Of a stretch of DNA of 64,000 nt, positions 1 to 12,800 are shown piece by piece. A program made the translations under genes and the position numbers. The stretch comes from Marsupella aquatica. Taxonomy: Eukaryota > Marchantiophyta. The DNA lies in the NCBI GenBank assembly GCA_973895155.1, contig OZ316891.1:12152001-12216000 (forward strand), written 5' to 3'. Every line of letters begins with the position of its first letter. The stretch's first letter is position 1. The notes below the pieces were generated by a model. It saw nothing but the letters and a program-made list of their open reading frames with translations, ran no database searches and was not told where the DNA came from.

Positions 1-1383
1 TGGAAGTGTCGCTAGACAAGGTCATGAGCAATCACGTCTCTGAGGTTTGAGCCAGAGATCCGGAGGAATGAATGACGAAGGCTTCACCACCAAATGGCTC
101 TTCTGATACGACTGATCGATCGTTCAGAAAGTACAGACCATCAGGAGACCGATGAAGATTCTACGCAGACATCAAGCGAACGGAGGAGGATGCTGCAATA
201 TTCTTTCGAATGTGATAATATTTCTTTTGCGTGCAGATGACTAGCTAAAATCCATATTTCTTTCCATATATTCAACGTCGAACGGAAAGAGTGGGATGAG
301 TGAAATATCTTCCAGGCGGGAATGATCTTGCAACTGCCTCGGCCGGATGCATAACCGATTCAAAACTGTGCAAACAACTGCCTCCGGACAAATCGGAGCC
401 ACAACCTAAAGTTTCACTACATAATCACTCAAGCGGCAGTAGTGCAGCAGTTCGTGCTCAAGGTCACACATTAAGCACGCAATTACAATGGAGTGGGAGC
501 CCATGTCACTTTGCAAACTCCTTACAAGCAAAAGTAGGCGTCGGTTGAGGAGATTTCGCATTTTTACGGTGTAGCGCGAGGGCGCAGTTTTGCCAGATGT
601 TGAAGGATAAACTTCAAAGACGACTACAGTGATGATTGTGTAGGGTCGTTCACCTAATTAAGTCAATGTTCCGACATGACCTTGCAGAAACAATCATCGG
701 CCAATGCCTAAACTCCCAGAAGACGGGATATCGTCTTCAATAGACTGCTCCTTTAAGCATATCAAAATCGCTGGCGTGAATCCTATTTTCGAGAAAATTG
801 CACACCTTCTATCCGAACCGTTTACAAGAATTTCCTTAGAGACTTTCCTTCTTGCAGCCGCAGCGAGAGACAGAGCAGCAGGACACACAAGATCCAACTA
901 CGGCTCTCTCTGGCTCCAGCAGCTCAGTCACCACTCAAATTATGCAAACATCGGTGTAAACAGACAGAAGGACGGGATGACGACAGTCGAGGCGCGATGG
1001 ACCTACAGTGAAAACAGCGCACCAGTTTGAACACGTTTGTTTTTCGAATTTTCGCGGTCCCACGAAGTCACGAATTTATTCGAAGGCTCGTAAAGACAGA
1101 ATGTACGCTGGCGAACTGGACAATTGACAAACATTGGTATAGACAAGAACAATTGACAAACATTGGTATTGACAAACATTGGTAAACAGGTATAGTCGTG
1201 ACGATTCGTCTCGAACGTTTGCAATTGAGTATAGGAAGAATATGTCATCGACCCTGGACCTCTAATGTGGTCTCGAGAGGTGCCAATGGCATGCTAGCTT
1301 TTGTATAAAGGACATCTCTGTCTCTCGAAGGAAGTGTTCGGCCAAGCCGATACAAAGCAATTGATTTACTCGGCCTAATAAAA
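1..1383. other. Intergenic, no supported gene
   Basis: Several open frames of 60-110 codons occur on both strands, for example 704-1030 on the plus strand. None has a recognisable domain, splice continuity or a neighbour that supports it. The only structure seen is a short tandem repeat near 1120-1184. Confidence 0.5.
1120..1184. repeat. Short tandem repeat, about 20-bp unit, 2.7 copies
   Basis: The string CAATTGACAAACATTGGTAT occurs at 1121-1140 and 1150-1169. A shortened copy (TGACAAACATTGGTA) follows at 1170-1184. It lies about 200 bp from the tRNA gene, and no function is apparent. Confidence 0.8.
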
Positions 1384-1457
1384 TGTCTGATCGCGGGCTC
1401 GAACCGCGGACCTCTAGTGTGTGAGACTAGCGTGATGACCAACTACACCAACCAGAC
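1384..1457 (-). tRNA. tRNA-Val (anticodon CAC)
   Basis: Read on the minus strand, the 74 nt fold into a complete cloverleaf. The 7-bp acceptor stem is GTCTGGT paired with ATCAGAC, with one G-T pair, and the discriminator is A. The D-arm contains GTAGTTGG. The anticodon stem is CTAGT/ACTAG around the loop CTCACAC, which gives anticodon CAC (reads GUG, valine). The T-arm is CGCGG-TTCGAGC-CCGCG. There is no intron, and CCA is not encoded, as expected for a eukaryotic nuclear tRNA gene. The internal A and B boxes for RNA polymerase III are intact. Confidence 0.96.
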
Positions 1458-2399
1458 TTCTTGCAGCAAACGGTTAAACTTTAAATACTAGTAATTAAAA
1501 TAGAAACAAACAGCCGGAGAAACTATATGAAAAAGTAGTGTTAGAGATAACGGGGTGCAGGGTTGTACTCGGAGAAAGATTACCGATCTAATAATTGGCT
1601 TGCTTTCGAGATGGACTGTGTCTGGACATAATTTTCAGGACAGTAACTATGCCATAGTTCCACCAGAACCAGAGCCAGGGTCCGAATTCTTTTCACGAAC
1701 AGCTATATCCATTGAATGGGATCTACTGTGAACATTTAGTCAGTACATTCCTAAGAGCATGTCCAACAGTAGTCTCGAATGAGCCTGTAACCTCTTAAAA
1801 GAGCATACATGGACTGCTTTTGGAGGGATAGCTTCCGAACTGTGGCCAATACCCCTAAATAAATGGTAATCTACCTCCCCTTTTTCACATCTCTGATTGC
1901 CATATTTGGTTAAAACCCAGGAGAGAAACCTCTATCTGGGCCTTCTCATCTAGGGCCTCTATTTCCATCTAGGTAGAGATTCCATCACATGTCATAAGAT
2001 ACTCAATAAATTTGAGACTTTAAACCTGGGGGTACGACAACATCACATCACTTTGGAGAGGATAGAGGTGAACGAAAGAGTAAATCGCTGGTGAATGAGT
2101 TCAATATGGGAACTTTTTTAATTTCCAGGCTAAATTTTGGGTTCAGAGGTCATCGATCATCAAACTGCTGAAATCTAGACATGTGATGTTTCGACACAGA
2201 GAGTGACTCTGAGAGCTCAAATCCCTCCCGATCGGTAGAATAACACGCAGTCAGAGCAAGCAATTTCAGCGGAAATAGTTGAGGAAGAGGGAGGGAAGGA
2301 AGGAGAGCGGCATTCGAACACGTTTTCTTAGAAAAGGTGGGGTAACGCTTGTTAGTTTCCTCGCTACCGCCATAGCCTTACACGACAAGGTACATAGCT
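1458..2399. other. Intergenic / upstream region of the ankyrin gene
   Basis: No coding region is supported here. The last few hundred bases should contain the promoter and 5' UTR of the ankyrin gene at 2400, but no convincing TATA box could be assigned. Confidence 0.4.
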
Positions 2400-3505
2400 A
2401 TGGCAGTTCATACAATTCTCAGCAAAGTAACTGCAGTCGCGGCTCCTTCTCATCAACCACGAGGACTCTCCAGCGCTTGTGAAGCGTCTACTTCTTTTTC
2501 CTTGCCTGTCCTGTCAAGGATCCTCAGTTGTCGTGTGTCTAGCCTGCAGATTTGTTCCCCTGAAGCTGTAAACAGAAAGTCACCAGGTAGATGCTGGGCT
2601 ATGCTTGGCCAGCTGAGTCTACTCTCCTCGGCAGAAATTGTTGACCAGAACGAGAAGTTGAAGGATGCCGCGAAGGCAGGGGACTTGCAAGCTCTGAATG
2701 AGATTCTGAGATTGGGAGAAGTGAGCGTGGACCTTCCGAGCTCTAGTCGAGCAGGCTGGACAGCTCTTCATTTGGCTTCCTTCTATGGCCATCCAACAGT
2801 TGTTGAAAGTTTGCTGAAGGCAGGTGCAAAGCTGGAGGTCCGAAATAACAGCGGGAACACTCCTCTGCAGGTTGGTGAAGTTATGTTCGACATTACTCCG
2901 TGAATTGGTGTAGAGAAGAGATTGTTTGAAGCGTGGAAATGGTAGAGGCAGAACCTGACTGCAGCCCTGATTATTGTGAGAATATTGTTTGGACGGACAC
3001 TTGACATTGACGGGACGTCTGGTGTATACCTCTGAACAGCTAGCAAGTCTGAAGGGGAACATTGATATAGCGCGAATACTTCTGGAATCAGGCGCTGACT
3101 TGTATGCTGAAAGTACGGACAAAGGCACTGCACTTGATTATGCGCAAGGTAATTCATGCTCATTTTATTAGCAGATTCAATTCAATAGAATAAATTCTGA
3201 AGGCCGAAGGTCTTCTTGGGCACTAAACAAGTATAGTAGATAACTAGTAACGAGGAGCTCTTATACAGGGCCTGGCAATGCGTGAGACATGTTACCTAGA
3301 AAGGAGTTTGATCTGCTTTTATCGTATCTCGAGTTCTTTGCTGTGCGGATGCCTTTTAAGCTCGTAAGAAGTTGAAGTACCATGTGCTCGAACGACTCGA
3401 CAGCTACGAATACTTACGTCAGTGTTGTCTTGTGCAGAATGGGGCGGAGAAGATATTGTTGACTTTCTCTTATTATGGGCTGCTAAGTCAAATTACAATC
3501 TCTGA
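2400..3505 (+). CDS. Small ankyrin-repeat protein, possibly plastid-targeted (3 exons, 215 aa)
   Basis: Proposed exons are 2400-2870, 3040-3148 and 3438-3505. All introns are GT-AG and the phases agree. The third exon restores the frame and ends at TGA 3503-3505. The protein has about 70 N-terminal residues rich in Ser, Ala and Arg and poor in acidic residues, like a plastid transit peptide. It is followed by a short helical lead-in (about 86-112) and roughly three ankyrin repeats (118-208). Signature pieces are GWTALHLASFYGH and GNIDIARILLESGADL, the latter formed across intron 1. Ankyrin repeats mediate protein-protein contacts, so no catalytic role is implied. The start ATG sits in a good context (G at +4). 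The gene is tail-to-tail with the C2CD3-like gene, with 308 bp between the two stop codons. The partner and exact function are unknown, and plastid targeting is an inference from composition only. Confidence 0.82.
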
Positions 3506-3813
3506 ACTAAATTAAATCCTAGGGCATCTGGCCAACGCCAACGTTGTCAGAAAACTTCGTGTTGAAATATTTTTGTAGCAGGATGACCTAACATATGTCA
3601 TCCCTTCAAGTGTACATCACGAAGGTACGTTAATCAACTGAGCCTTGACAATCCTTCTCACCTCAGTGCGCTGGGTTTAAAGTCTTCTCTATGTACAATT
3701 GCAGGATTGCCAACTAATGTCTCAAAGAAGCAGGAAGGGCAAACATGCACTAGTATTTTTTTAAAGGAGTGATTTTGCCAATGTCTGTTTGATCATCAAG
3801 TTTAGACCACCAA

Positions 3814-6800
3814 TCACAGCGGACGAACCCTCCAGTTCTTGAAGCTAACTGCTAGCTTTATGGAGCCAACAACTGCTCCTTTTCTAGATAAGTCATGCCA
3901 ACCACTGACTCCTGAGCAAAGGACGAGGTAAGTGTCAGCAATTACACGGTGAAACATGTGGTCTCGTGAAAAAGTGAGGAAATCAAAACTTTAGATGGTG
4001 TATCTTTCTAGGCAGAGTTTAGGATTTCAAGAAAAATTTCCTGCAATGACGTCGCACTTCTTTGCAACGGTACAGAAAACAGAGCTCTTATTCACTTATA
4101 TAACTCTGAAGATTTTCTTCTTTTGAGTACTTTGGTGTCAATTTAGGAAATCACTCACCTGCTTTTGTAGTTAGTAAGGTTCTGCTGGGGATAGTTGCCA
4201 CTCCCAAACAGATATCTGTGGCGGAGGACTCTTCAGAAAGCACCACTGGCCTCAACTTTGTCCTGGCATGTGAATATGAGTGATGCCACACTTCAAAACA
4301 CATATTCCCTGTTCGCAGCTCCCTTAAAACCTGAACATTGAGGATAAGCTTCAGTTCTCCTGTCCATCTGTACTGAGGAGAAAAGTCATTTGCCTGCAGG
4401 TTGCAACAATCCGATAAGAGACTCAGAAATAAATATTCTCATTGGAGGGTATAACCTTGATGAAAGGAACCTGCTCCATTGAATGTTCTGCCTGACGCCT
4501 CGGTGCATTGACAGCGCCTATCAACCGACGATAACTTTGCACAAGCTCTCGTCATAACATGCAACTGCTCGAGGGGCTTACCTTGATGGAGGTGGTGGCT
4601 GGCGGATAGATCAATTCAAGCTGCTTATTGGATGGAAAGAGTGAGTAGTGAACGTAGGAATTGAGCCCATTTTCAAAGGGCGATGAAAGGGCCCTAGAAG
4701 TGGTTTCGACCTCACGAACCGCGCTCTATCAAGGTTCACACAAACGACAAGGTGTGAATAGAAATCGAGACTTGGCTTCGTTAGGTGTTGGAAAATAATG
4801 AAGCAAGTTCCTATACAGCTGTACTCGGTCAACAATCTAATACGGTAAAGCTTCTGAATAATTGCCTGGCCAACTCGTGGAATTTCAGTAATTACATACA
4901 GTGAACAAGATTCTGCTGCTCCAGAGAAAGACTTGAACCAGAATATGGGGTAGTGCAAGGACCTCTAGGCCAGTTGCTCCTATAATATCAATTTCCAAGG
5001 TAGCCTCTAGTAAAGAATCTTCGCGCAGATGGGTATCAGAAAATATTGTGTCCACCATATGTGCTTTTCGATCTTCAATTTCTAAAATGAAGTAAGCAAC
5101 CTGCACCACCAGGGTTGATGCCCTCTTATATGTCTGGAACTGTGACTGGTCCATCTGTACTGGGAGGTAGAACTTCTTCCTCGCCTGGACACGAACACAA
5201 GGCATTTTGATAGTTATTGGTCTCCTCATGCCTACCACTGGTGCTAATACTCCAATATCTCGTGGATCCTCAATTGATTGGATGGGAAATCGTGAGTCTA
5301 GGTAGTTCACATTCATACGGCATCAATTTCTACCCTGTTTGAGAGGGGGATTTTAATTTATTTTGGGCCAATTCTAGGGAAAGACCATGAGTGATCATGA
5401 GGTTCCGAACAATGAAAATCTTTTAAAACTATGTCCAATTAATGGCGGGAATTAGAGTAATGTGATCCCCTAGACTTGAAGTCTTCGTTGAGCTATCTGC
5501 AATTGAGTAAAGTATCTAGTACCTCTGGAGACGAGTAGAGTGATCTTCTTTTCTCTGAAATCATATGCAGCAGATTTTTTTGAAGTAATTTGCAGGTGCC
5601 CAGAAGCCGTTCTCTTGGCTTCCCTTTATGTAAGTGCTTTACTTTGTTGGCATACTTCTCTCGTCGCATATCCCAGCTAGTTGGTTCGCCAGAATCACTG
5701 AGTCTCAACTTATTTGGCAAGTAGGTTTGGCTATCCAAATCATCAGTAAAGCATCCCCACAGCTCAAACAGTAAGTTGCCGTCGTTCTTGGAAAAGGTTT
5801 TCATCTTCATGAGGTGGGTTTCCAAGCTCTCACTTGTGGGTAGTATGATTCCATGATGAACAGAGGCGTTAAAGAAGATGCTTCTACCCCATCTCATGTC
5901 CTACATAACAAAATGATTGTTAGTATTTCCAAACGAGTTGTATATAAAAGTGATCATTATATCGAATCGAAAGATATAACCACAGTGGCCAGTGGGGCTG
6001 GAGTATCAGCACATTGCGGCAATGTGAAACCCTGGCTTACTTGTGTGTAGAAAGGTTCTCGATCACAAGGGAACAAGTACTTGACGAAGGCACCTTCTGA
6101 ATCAATTTATCAAACAGAGACACTTCTCTGTCAGACTTTTCCGGGCGGGGAAGGTACCACAAGATAACTCGGCAGCCAATCCAGTTTAACAAGCTGAGTC
6201 GCAGTCCAGGCAGAGAGTCACCCATCACCATTCCTCAGGCGACATTTTCGCATCAACGCTTGAGCATTACCCATCACCCAAATGGTCAATCCTGAAATTC
6301 ACTAAGCTGAAATGGAATTACCACTTGACTCCTACGCTTTGAGATCCCGTTTTATAAGAACGTCGACTTAGAAGATGTCGTTGGTTTGAATGAACGGGGA
6401 AGATGGTTTGGAGTACTATGTTGAACAGTTTAAGTAAAAGTTTAGTTCAGATCATGTTGAGTGGAGATCTCATGGACAGAATGAATGACATTATTGTCCG
6501 CGGGGACCCAATGAGCCATGGGGACCAAGAACAAAGACAAAGAGACACTACGGACGTCAGTACTGCGCTTTCATGTCAGCGCAGGAAAGCTAAAACGCAT
6601 GCGTTGTAACTGATAACACAGGACAGAAACTAACATAATTGTCTGGGCTTAAACCTGACCACATCTTGCAGAATCTGCTCCTTTGAAGGACTCATTTGTT
6701 GGGAGGTCTGTAGCATGTTGCACTGTCACTTCAAGCACATGCCTTGTCACTCCTCCCTGGACACCCAACGCATTCCTTAGAGAAATCACTGCGAATTTTC

Positions 6801-9800
6801 ATTCATGGTGAACCTTAAGATGGAAAACCTTGAAAGATTAGAGTTTTCCGTAAAAGCAGCCCATGAAAAGACGTGCCACTCACCCTGTAATTCTAAAAGG
6901 CTAGTTACCGTGAAAGTAGAGCATGAACAGACTTTTTAGTCAAAACTCAAGGTGAAGTCCTACAGCTAATGATTTCTAGGGCAACTCTCGACTCTCGTGA
7001 GCATTTCTGACATCCCTCACACGGTAGTTGCTGCCCACATCAAGATTACAGGGTGACTTAGGCATTGCCACCCCCGAAGATCACTTTCCTGTTTTCGCCC
7101 TGGATTTTACTCTAGTGTATTTGAGTGCCGCTGCCACAAGCTATCTCACCCTGTGTTCAGCTCGCTCCGGCTTTTCACCCTGGGAACTCACCCCGTAAGT
7201 GAGCTTTTACGGAAAACTCTATTGCCTCACAACTTTTAAGTCAGATCTAGCCAAAATTATTCTTATTTTTATTTTTATTGGTATTATATTGTTACTTCGT
7301 GAGAAATCAGAATTACTTTGTAGTCCCCTGGAAATTGTTGTTTTGCAAAGCGATTGTGCTTCCCCGCAAAGAACACGCATTCCTTTGTTCCTGCACGAAT
7401 CCGTTCCGTGAAACAGCGGACGTAGCTCTGGATGATTCTAGCTGCCCTGTCCTGCTGTTGCAAATTTAGCAACTGAGCTTCTGAACCGAGGACCGCTCTA
7501 AGCCGAAGACTGCCACATATTACATCCTTTAACGGATTCCAGATTGAGAAATTGCCTTCTGCTGCAACCACACCCTTGTCCTCGACCAGTCCGTGAAATG
7601 ATGCCATGGTTTTCTTTCCGGGCACCTTAGCATCTTTTCCATGAAGCCCTGGAACACCGCTTCCAACAAAGGGGGTTGGTGAACATGCTGCTAGTGGAAC
7701 CTCGACCAACCCCATGAAATTATGAGAAGAAGGTTTTGGTAGGCTGCCTTGGCCCCTCCACTCTTGCCAGACTTCAATGAATAAGCTGGCATCGTCCAAC
7801 TGTTTTGGTGCTCTGAAGACAGCATCTGAGTGCCTTCTCTTGCAGGGTCTCCAGGTTTTGACTCCTTCATCTTCTTCACCACAATCAACGAGGAATGGAA
7901 TGTGGTGATTGTCTGCTTTGTCGGTTCTGACCACCAAGTGCAAATGGCCAGTACTTTCCCTTTTCTTCAGCTGTGGAATACAGCCGGTGATGCTATGCGC
8001 TGAAACGTACAGCCAGGCTCCCTGAAGGAATCCCGCAGAGAGGAGAGTTCAAACGCTAGACATTGCAATGTATCAAAGGTTTCCCAGGCTTCAGTACTGC
8101 CAACCTGTTCAGAAGACCCTGACAAGATATAGAAGATCTAAGAGAACCCTGTCCGGGGGGTGAGATGATTAACTTGTCATGAGTGTAAAGCACAGTTAGA
8201 TATGCAGCCAGAAGAGCAACGTGACTGGCAGCACGAATGTGAGGCCTTGGCAGTCTCTCCTCCGTTTCTTTCAATTACATATCAATTCATCAAAATGGGC
8301 TTTAAACACAACACCGAAGAAATCCAATATTTAAAACCAGCAAAATATAATTAAAAAACCGGCTCTGAAATTGTCGATTGATTATTTTGCTAAGGCTTCG
8401 GGGCAAAAACTAGCCCTGGGATGAGTTGCTTCCTGCAGACATGAATAGTGAGTAATTACAGGAAACTTATCAGGGTGCCGAATTGATAGAAGAATAATCG
8501 TACCTGCAATTCCCTGTCATAAGTGTATCGTACACAGTACCGAAACTTTAGAAAGCACTCTTCCGCTCGAAGTCTGCACGCTTGTTGTTTCAATTATGTT
8601 CAATTTTCTTCTTGCAAAGCACATTCAATGTTGACCAGATACGACGAGGGTCGCTCTTTGGCCGTTCGGCAATTAAGCTAGACACCAAGATGATTCCAAG
8701 GTTAGATATGAGCGTACCATCATCTCAGGCTTCCCAGACATGTCTTCCATAAGTAAGGTAATTCCAATCTCAATCTTAGCAGCTGCTGCTGGTATTTCTG
8801 CTGTCCTGGTAGGTCCAAATGTGGATTGTGATTCAGAGTCCACTTTCGGGACTCTTTTCAGCTCCAACATTGTCTGGTAGCATTCTGGCATTGAGTCGAT
8901 CACCCGTCCCAAGTAAACACTACCGTCGCAAATGAGTGAGTTTCCAAAGTCCCATGTCAGTGTAGCGGTGAACTTCATTGCCTGCGAAACCCAAAGCTTG
9001 AGAGTGTCTCTCCTGAGACCTGACCAATTAAGTTGTGACTTGTGTCCAAAGTTTACGTCTTTCCGACCCAAACTGACCGGAGAGATTGAGAGGCTCTGCT
9101 CCGCTCCTCTGTGGGTCGAATGTACTACACCAGGAACAGAGACCGTCAACAAGCAAGAAGAGCGCTGGATCACACTTGAGTTAAAAGCATTTTCCTCGAC
9201 ATTTCCTGATGTTTGCGCTACGCCAAGTTCTCTCAAGCCTAACTCTTCGAAAGTTAACTTGCCCACGGTCAGGATTAGACGCAGATTTAATTCTGGGGTT
9301 TTCTCGGTTTCAAGTTGAGGATCGGCGTGAACTTTACAATAATCATGCAGGTTGAAGGTTGCACAAGATCTTGCAGTTAAATTGAGCTCATTCTTCTTCT
9401 TCCCTGGGTCTTCGCTGAAGTTCTGATGTTTTTCGGAAGGAAGGAAATTGTCTATCAAAGCTGCCTGCTTGGGGCGATCACAGTGTACTTCACAAACCTC
9501 ATCCAGCTCAAGCTGCTCTGCATCATTGCATTGGCGGGGCTCCTCGACATTCTCCGGTCGGAAGCAGAGCTCCAGATCGTTTTCCTCAGTCACATTGTCT
9601 CCAGCCAGCTTTTCATTACGAAGTGTGACCACCCGAGCATACATAGGCTTGTCGTCCTTGTCAACATCGTTGTGATCAACCTGCTGGTCAGGCAGCATAC
9701 GGGTCAAGTGTCTGCTGATGCTGCTAATGTTCTCGTCAACATCTTTTAGCCGTTCTGAAAGGTCAAATCGGTTGTTCCCTTCAACATCCACTATGTGAGC

Positions 9801-12800
9801 TGCAGAGGAGGACTTTTGCAGGGCCTGCTGAAATGCCTCCAGACGCTCCATGAGCCGTTCGAGTGATTCGGCTTGGAAAACCTCCTCGCCCCTGCTTTCG
9901 CCCATATTCGGAGAGCAAGGATCGTCCCCCGGTAAAATCGCCAAGTTACCCGCTAGCTCATGCCATCCAGATTTGAGCTGCTGCTGCTGCTGCTGCTCTG
10001 GAACAGCGGCGGGGTATCCCTCTGATTTCAAGTGGATGTCACACTCCAATTGTCCGAATTTAGTTCTCATCGTTTCGTTCGTTTTGGGCTTGGACTTACG
10101 CGGAGGGGATCGCTTGTGCGACACATGGATAGTGGCAAGGACCCTCGGAATTGTCTCGAGACAACGGCTGTGGAGGTCACAGTTTCTCATCGTTTCGAGT
10201 TCTTCTGCGGTTGTAGTCATGGCTTCAGTATGCCCGGGTGAGACGGGTTTTCGCTTCGGAGGGGTTTTTGAACGGTCTTCGTGTCTTCCTACGGGAAATT
10301 CGCTGTCCGAGAGTGGATTGTTTCCTCTGGAGCTTGACTCTGGTTTGATCCGTTGGTGCTGTTTGCCTTGAGGTAACCCAACAAATCTGGGTCGAGCTGC
10401 TACTGAACGAGAATCCGAGGCAGTTGTCTTGCCTTGCCTCTCCGGCTGGTTGCCTCGGGCCCGTCTCACTACCCTCGATGGCGATGCACGACGGGAGGAA
10501 TTACCATCTTCGTTCATCGAAGCTGGTCCCGATACCGGACGAGACTTTGATGGGGTCGTCATTCCAATGTTCTTCTGATTGGCTCGAGATATGTTGGAGC
10601 GGCTGAAGTTTTTCTTCGTAGGACTTCGTGAAGCTTTCAGTTTAGTCCTCCGTGGTTTACCCGAATATGCCATGCTTTTCGTTGACGTGGTTCTTTTTTC
10701 ATCGCGAGTGTTTTCCGTGATAAGCTCCTGTGGGTGTTCCGCAGCTGAACTTTTCGTGCTACTATGTTCTGCAGGTAAATCACCCTCCAAAATGGCTATC
10801 CGTGGAGACGTTGCATCAAAAGGATATTGCAGATGACCCCTATCTCTCGGTGGGACGTCGACGTCCATCACCAGTTGCTTGCGTATGGATAATTGATCGA
10901 CATTTTTGGGTGAGAGCAAATGGCCCCTGTCAGTCGAAGGGACAGCGACATCCAAAACCAATTGCCTTCTCGGTGAAAATTGGTCCATTCCCTTCGAGGA
11001 CGTTACATCTTTCGGTGGAGTCCGAACTTCAACAGCCATGACCATTTGCTTCCTCGACGAGATTTCAAATCGGTCCGTGTCCAGGGAATTCCCCGAAGAA
11101 GCTCGATCCCTCGGGGATAGTTCGAAATCCATGACCATCTCTTTCCGTTGTCCAGAATTTTGATATCCCTTTCTCATAGCCTCCGCAAAAGTCGATCTCA
11201 CCTGGGCTGTTAGAGATCTGCCAATGTCTTCCGTCGTCAAGACCGCAGACGGAAGGGCAGGGGACTGTTGTTCTCTGCCATCTTTCTCCCTCAGAAGATC
11301 TAGCCTTTGAGCAACCAAATCTGCATGAGTAGGACATCCATCAGCCTTCTATGTTTGACATTGTAGGATCATAGATCCGGTACGATGTTGACCTCCAATC
11401 CAATATAATAACGCGGCAAGCTGCATGATATGTCCCTGAAACAAAGAAAGAGTTGCTTTACAATATGGATCTACTTTTGCCATAGGAACTTGGACGCCCT
11501 GTTTTCCTTTAGCTCAGGGTCCGATTGCAATCCTCGTTGGCTTTTAGTATCATTCTCTCGTTCATTCATTCTATCGTGGATCCCTCCTGCACTCTCAATT
11601 TCATTCGGTCGCACACTTTTTTCTTTGGAGTGTTTGGAAGGACTTCGGTACATTCCTAGCTCTTGATGCTCAGAAAGTAACTACACCTATCTTTTGCCAC
11701 ACTCTAATATTGCTGAGCGTCGGCTAGAAATTCATCAAATGTTGCCGATGGCTATGCTTACTCAGCTCATAACAACAGTCCCCGGAAGCCCAGAGACCAC
11801 GAGACTGGTAGTCACATCTGTGTAATGTTTTTCTGCCTTTCACCTCTTTTTAGTCTTTCCAAAATGATAGACTACACAGTTGATGCAAGGGTGTGCATAA
11901 TGTTCCTACCAATTTCTCTTATCGATGCACCCATAAAATATATTCATTATTATGTATTGTAACTCATAAGTTAAGGACGAAATGGAGAAAATGAATCGGA
12001 CTGCATCCTTGTTTTAAGTGGAGAAAAAACTAAGTGTAGAGGCTTATTTTACCATCAAACGACTTTTTCTGCATAGTGCTTGTGTCCCAGTCAGTTCCTT
12101 GTGCGCCCGCCGCGTTTAAGGAGTAAGAAAGAGACACCTTAAGCGACACAATAGCAAGGAAGACCCCTGCTTTATCAAAAACAGCATGGGAGCCTTGAAT
12201 CTGAACACCCTCTGCCAGGTTAGTCAGTTCCAAGCAAAAGTTTCCAAGCCTGACTCCTGGCTCTCCTCCGTTTGCGTCCCGCTTGCCGACTACCAAACAA
12301 AGGTCTAACGTGCCCATGTCTTGGAGATACCTGTGCCATTATTCAGAGACATCGGTAAGCCCGTCTACTTCAGCTTCTTCAGGTAGGCATGACAAGCGAC
12401 TGACTCATTCAACTTCGCTGGCTTGCAGTGTGTTCAAAATCATCAAACTCGATTGCAAGGTTACAATAATCAGAGCGCATCCTTGTAAGGGGTTCTTCCG
12501 TTTCTCTACTAACTACATCAGAGAATCATTTAATCAAGAGCATGATTTTTGGTATAATTTCTTGTGTTTTGTTAATTGATCAAATCATGCTTCTGACGAG
12601 CTTTGTAAAGCCACTCACCTCGAGACTTGTCTCATGCTCGATACAAGAGGATACACTGCCGTAATAGCTGGTGGACAAGAGCCGTTCGGAATCACCAGCA
12701 CCAAAGTATCAGCCGCGGCCTGGCCCCACCAGTTTATGTGTAAGCTGCATCCAGATTGAAGATCAGGAGTCCCTTGCCAATCCACCTCCTGCAGCTGTAT

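Noticed and set aside
694-1030. Overlapping open frames on both strands near the tRNA gene
   Set aside because: No domain, splice partner or codon pattern; both strands are equally open, as expected by chance in a GC-balanced stretch.
3841-4140. Possible plus-strand exon pair with a GTAAGT donor at 3928 and a CTAG acceptor near 4011
   Set aside because: The joined peptide matches nothing, and the same bases encode the last C2CD3 exon on the minus strand, which has strong family support.
4611-4958. Apparent frameshift in a C2CD3 exon (an open frame ending in TGA 4611-4613)
   Set aside because: Using the acceptor at 4726-4727 and the frame of 4582-4725 gives a continuous C2 sequence (NSYVHYSLFPSNKQ) with phase 0 at both ends, so no frameshift is needed.
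8932-11163. Several plus-strand open frames of up to 173 codons
   Set aside because: They are antisense shadows of the large C2CD3 exon.
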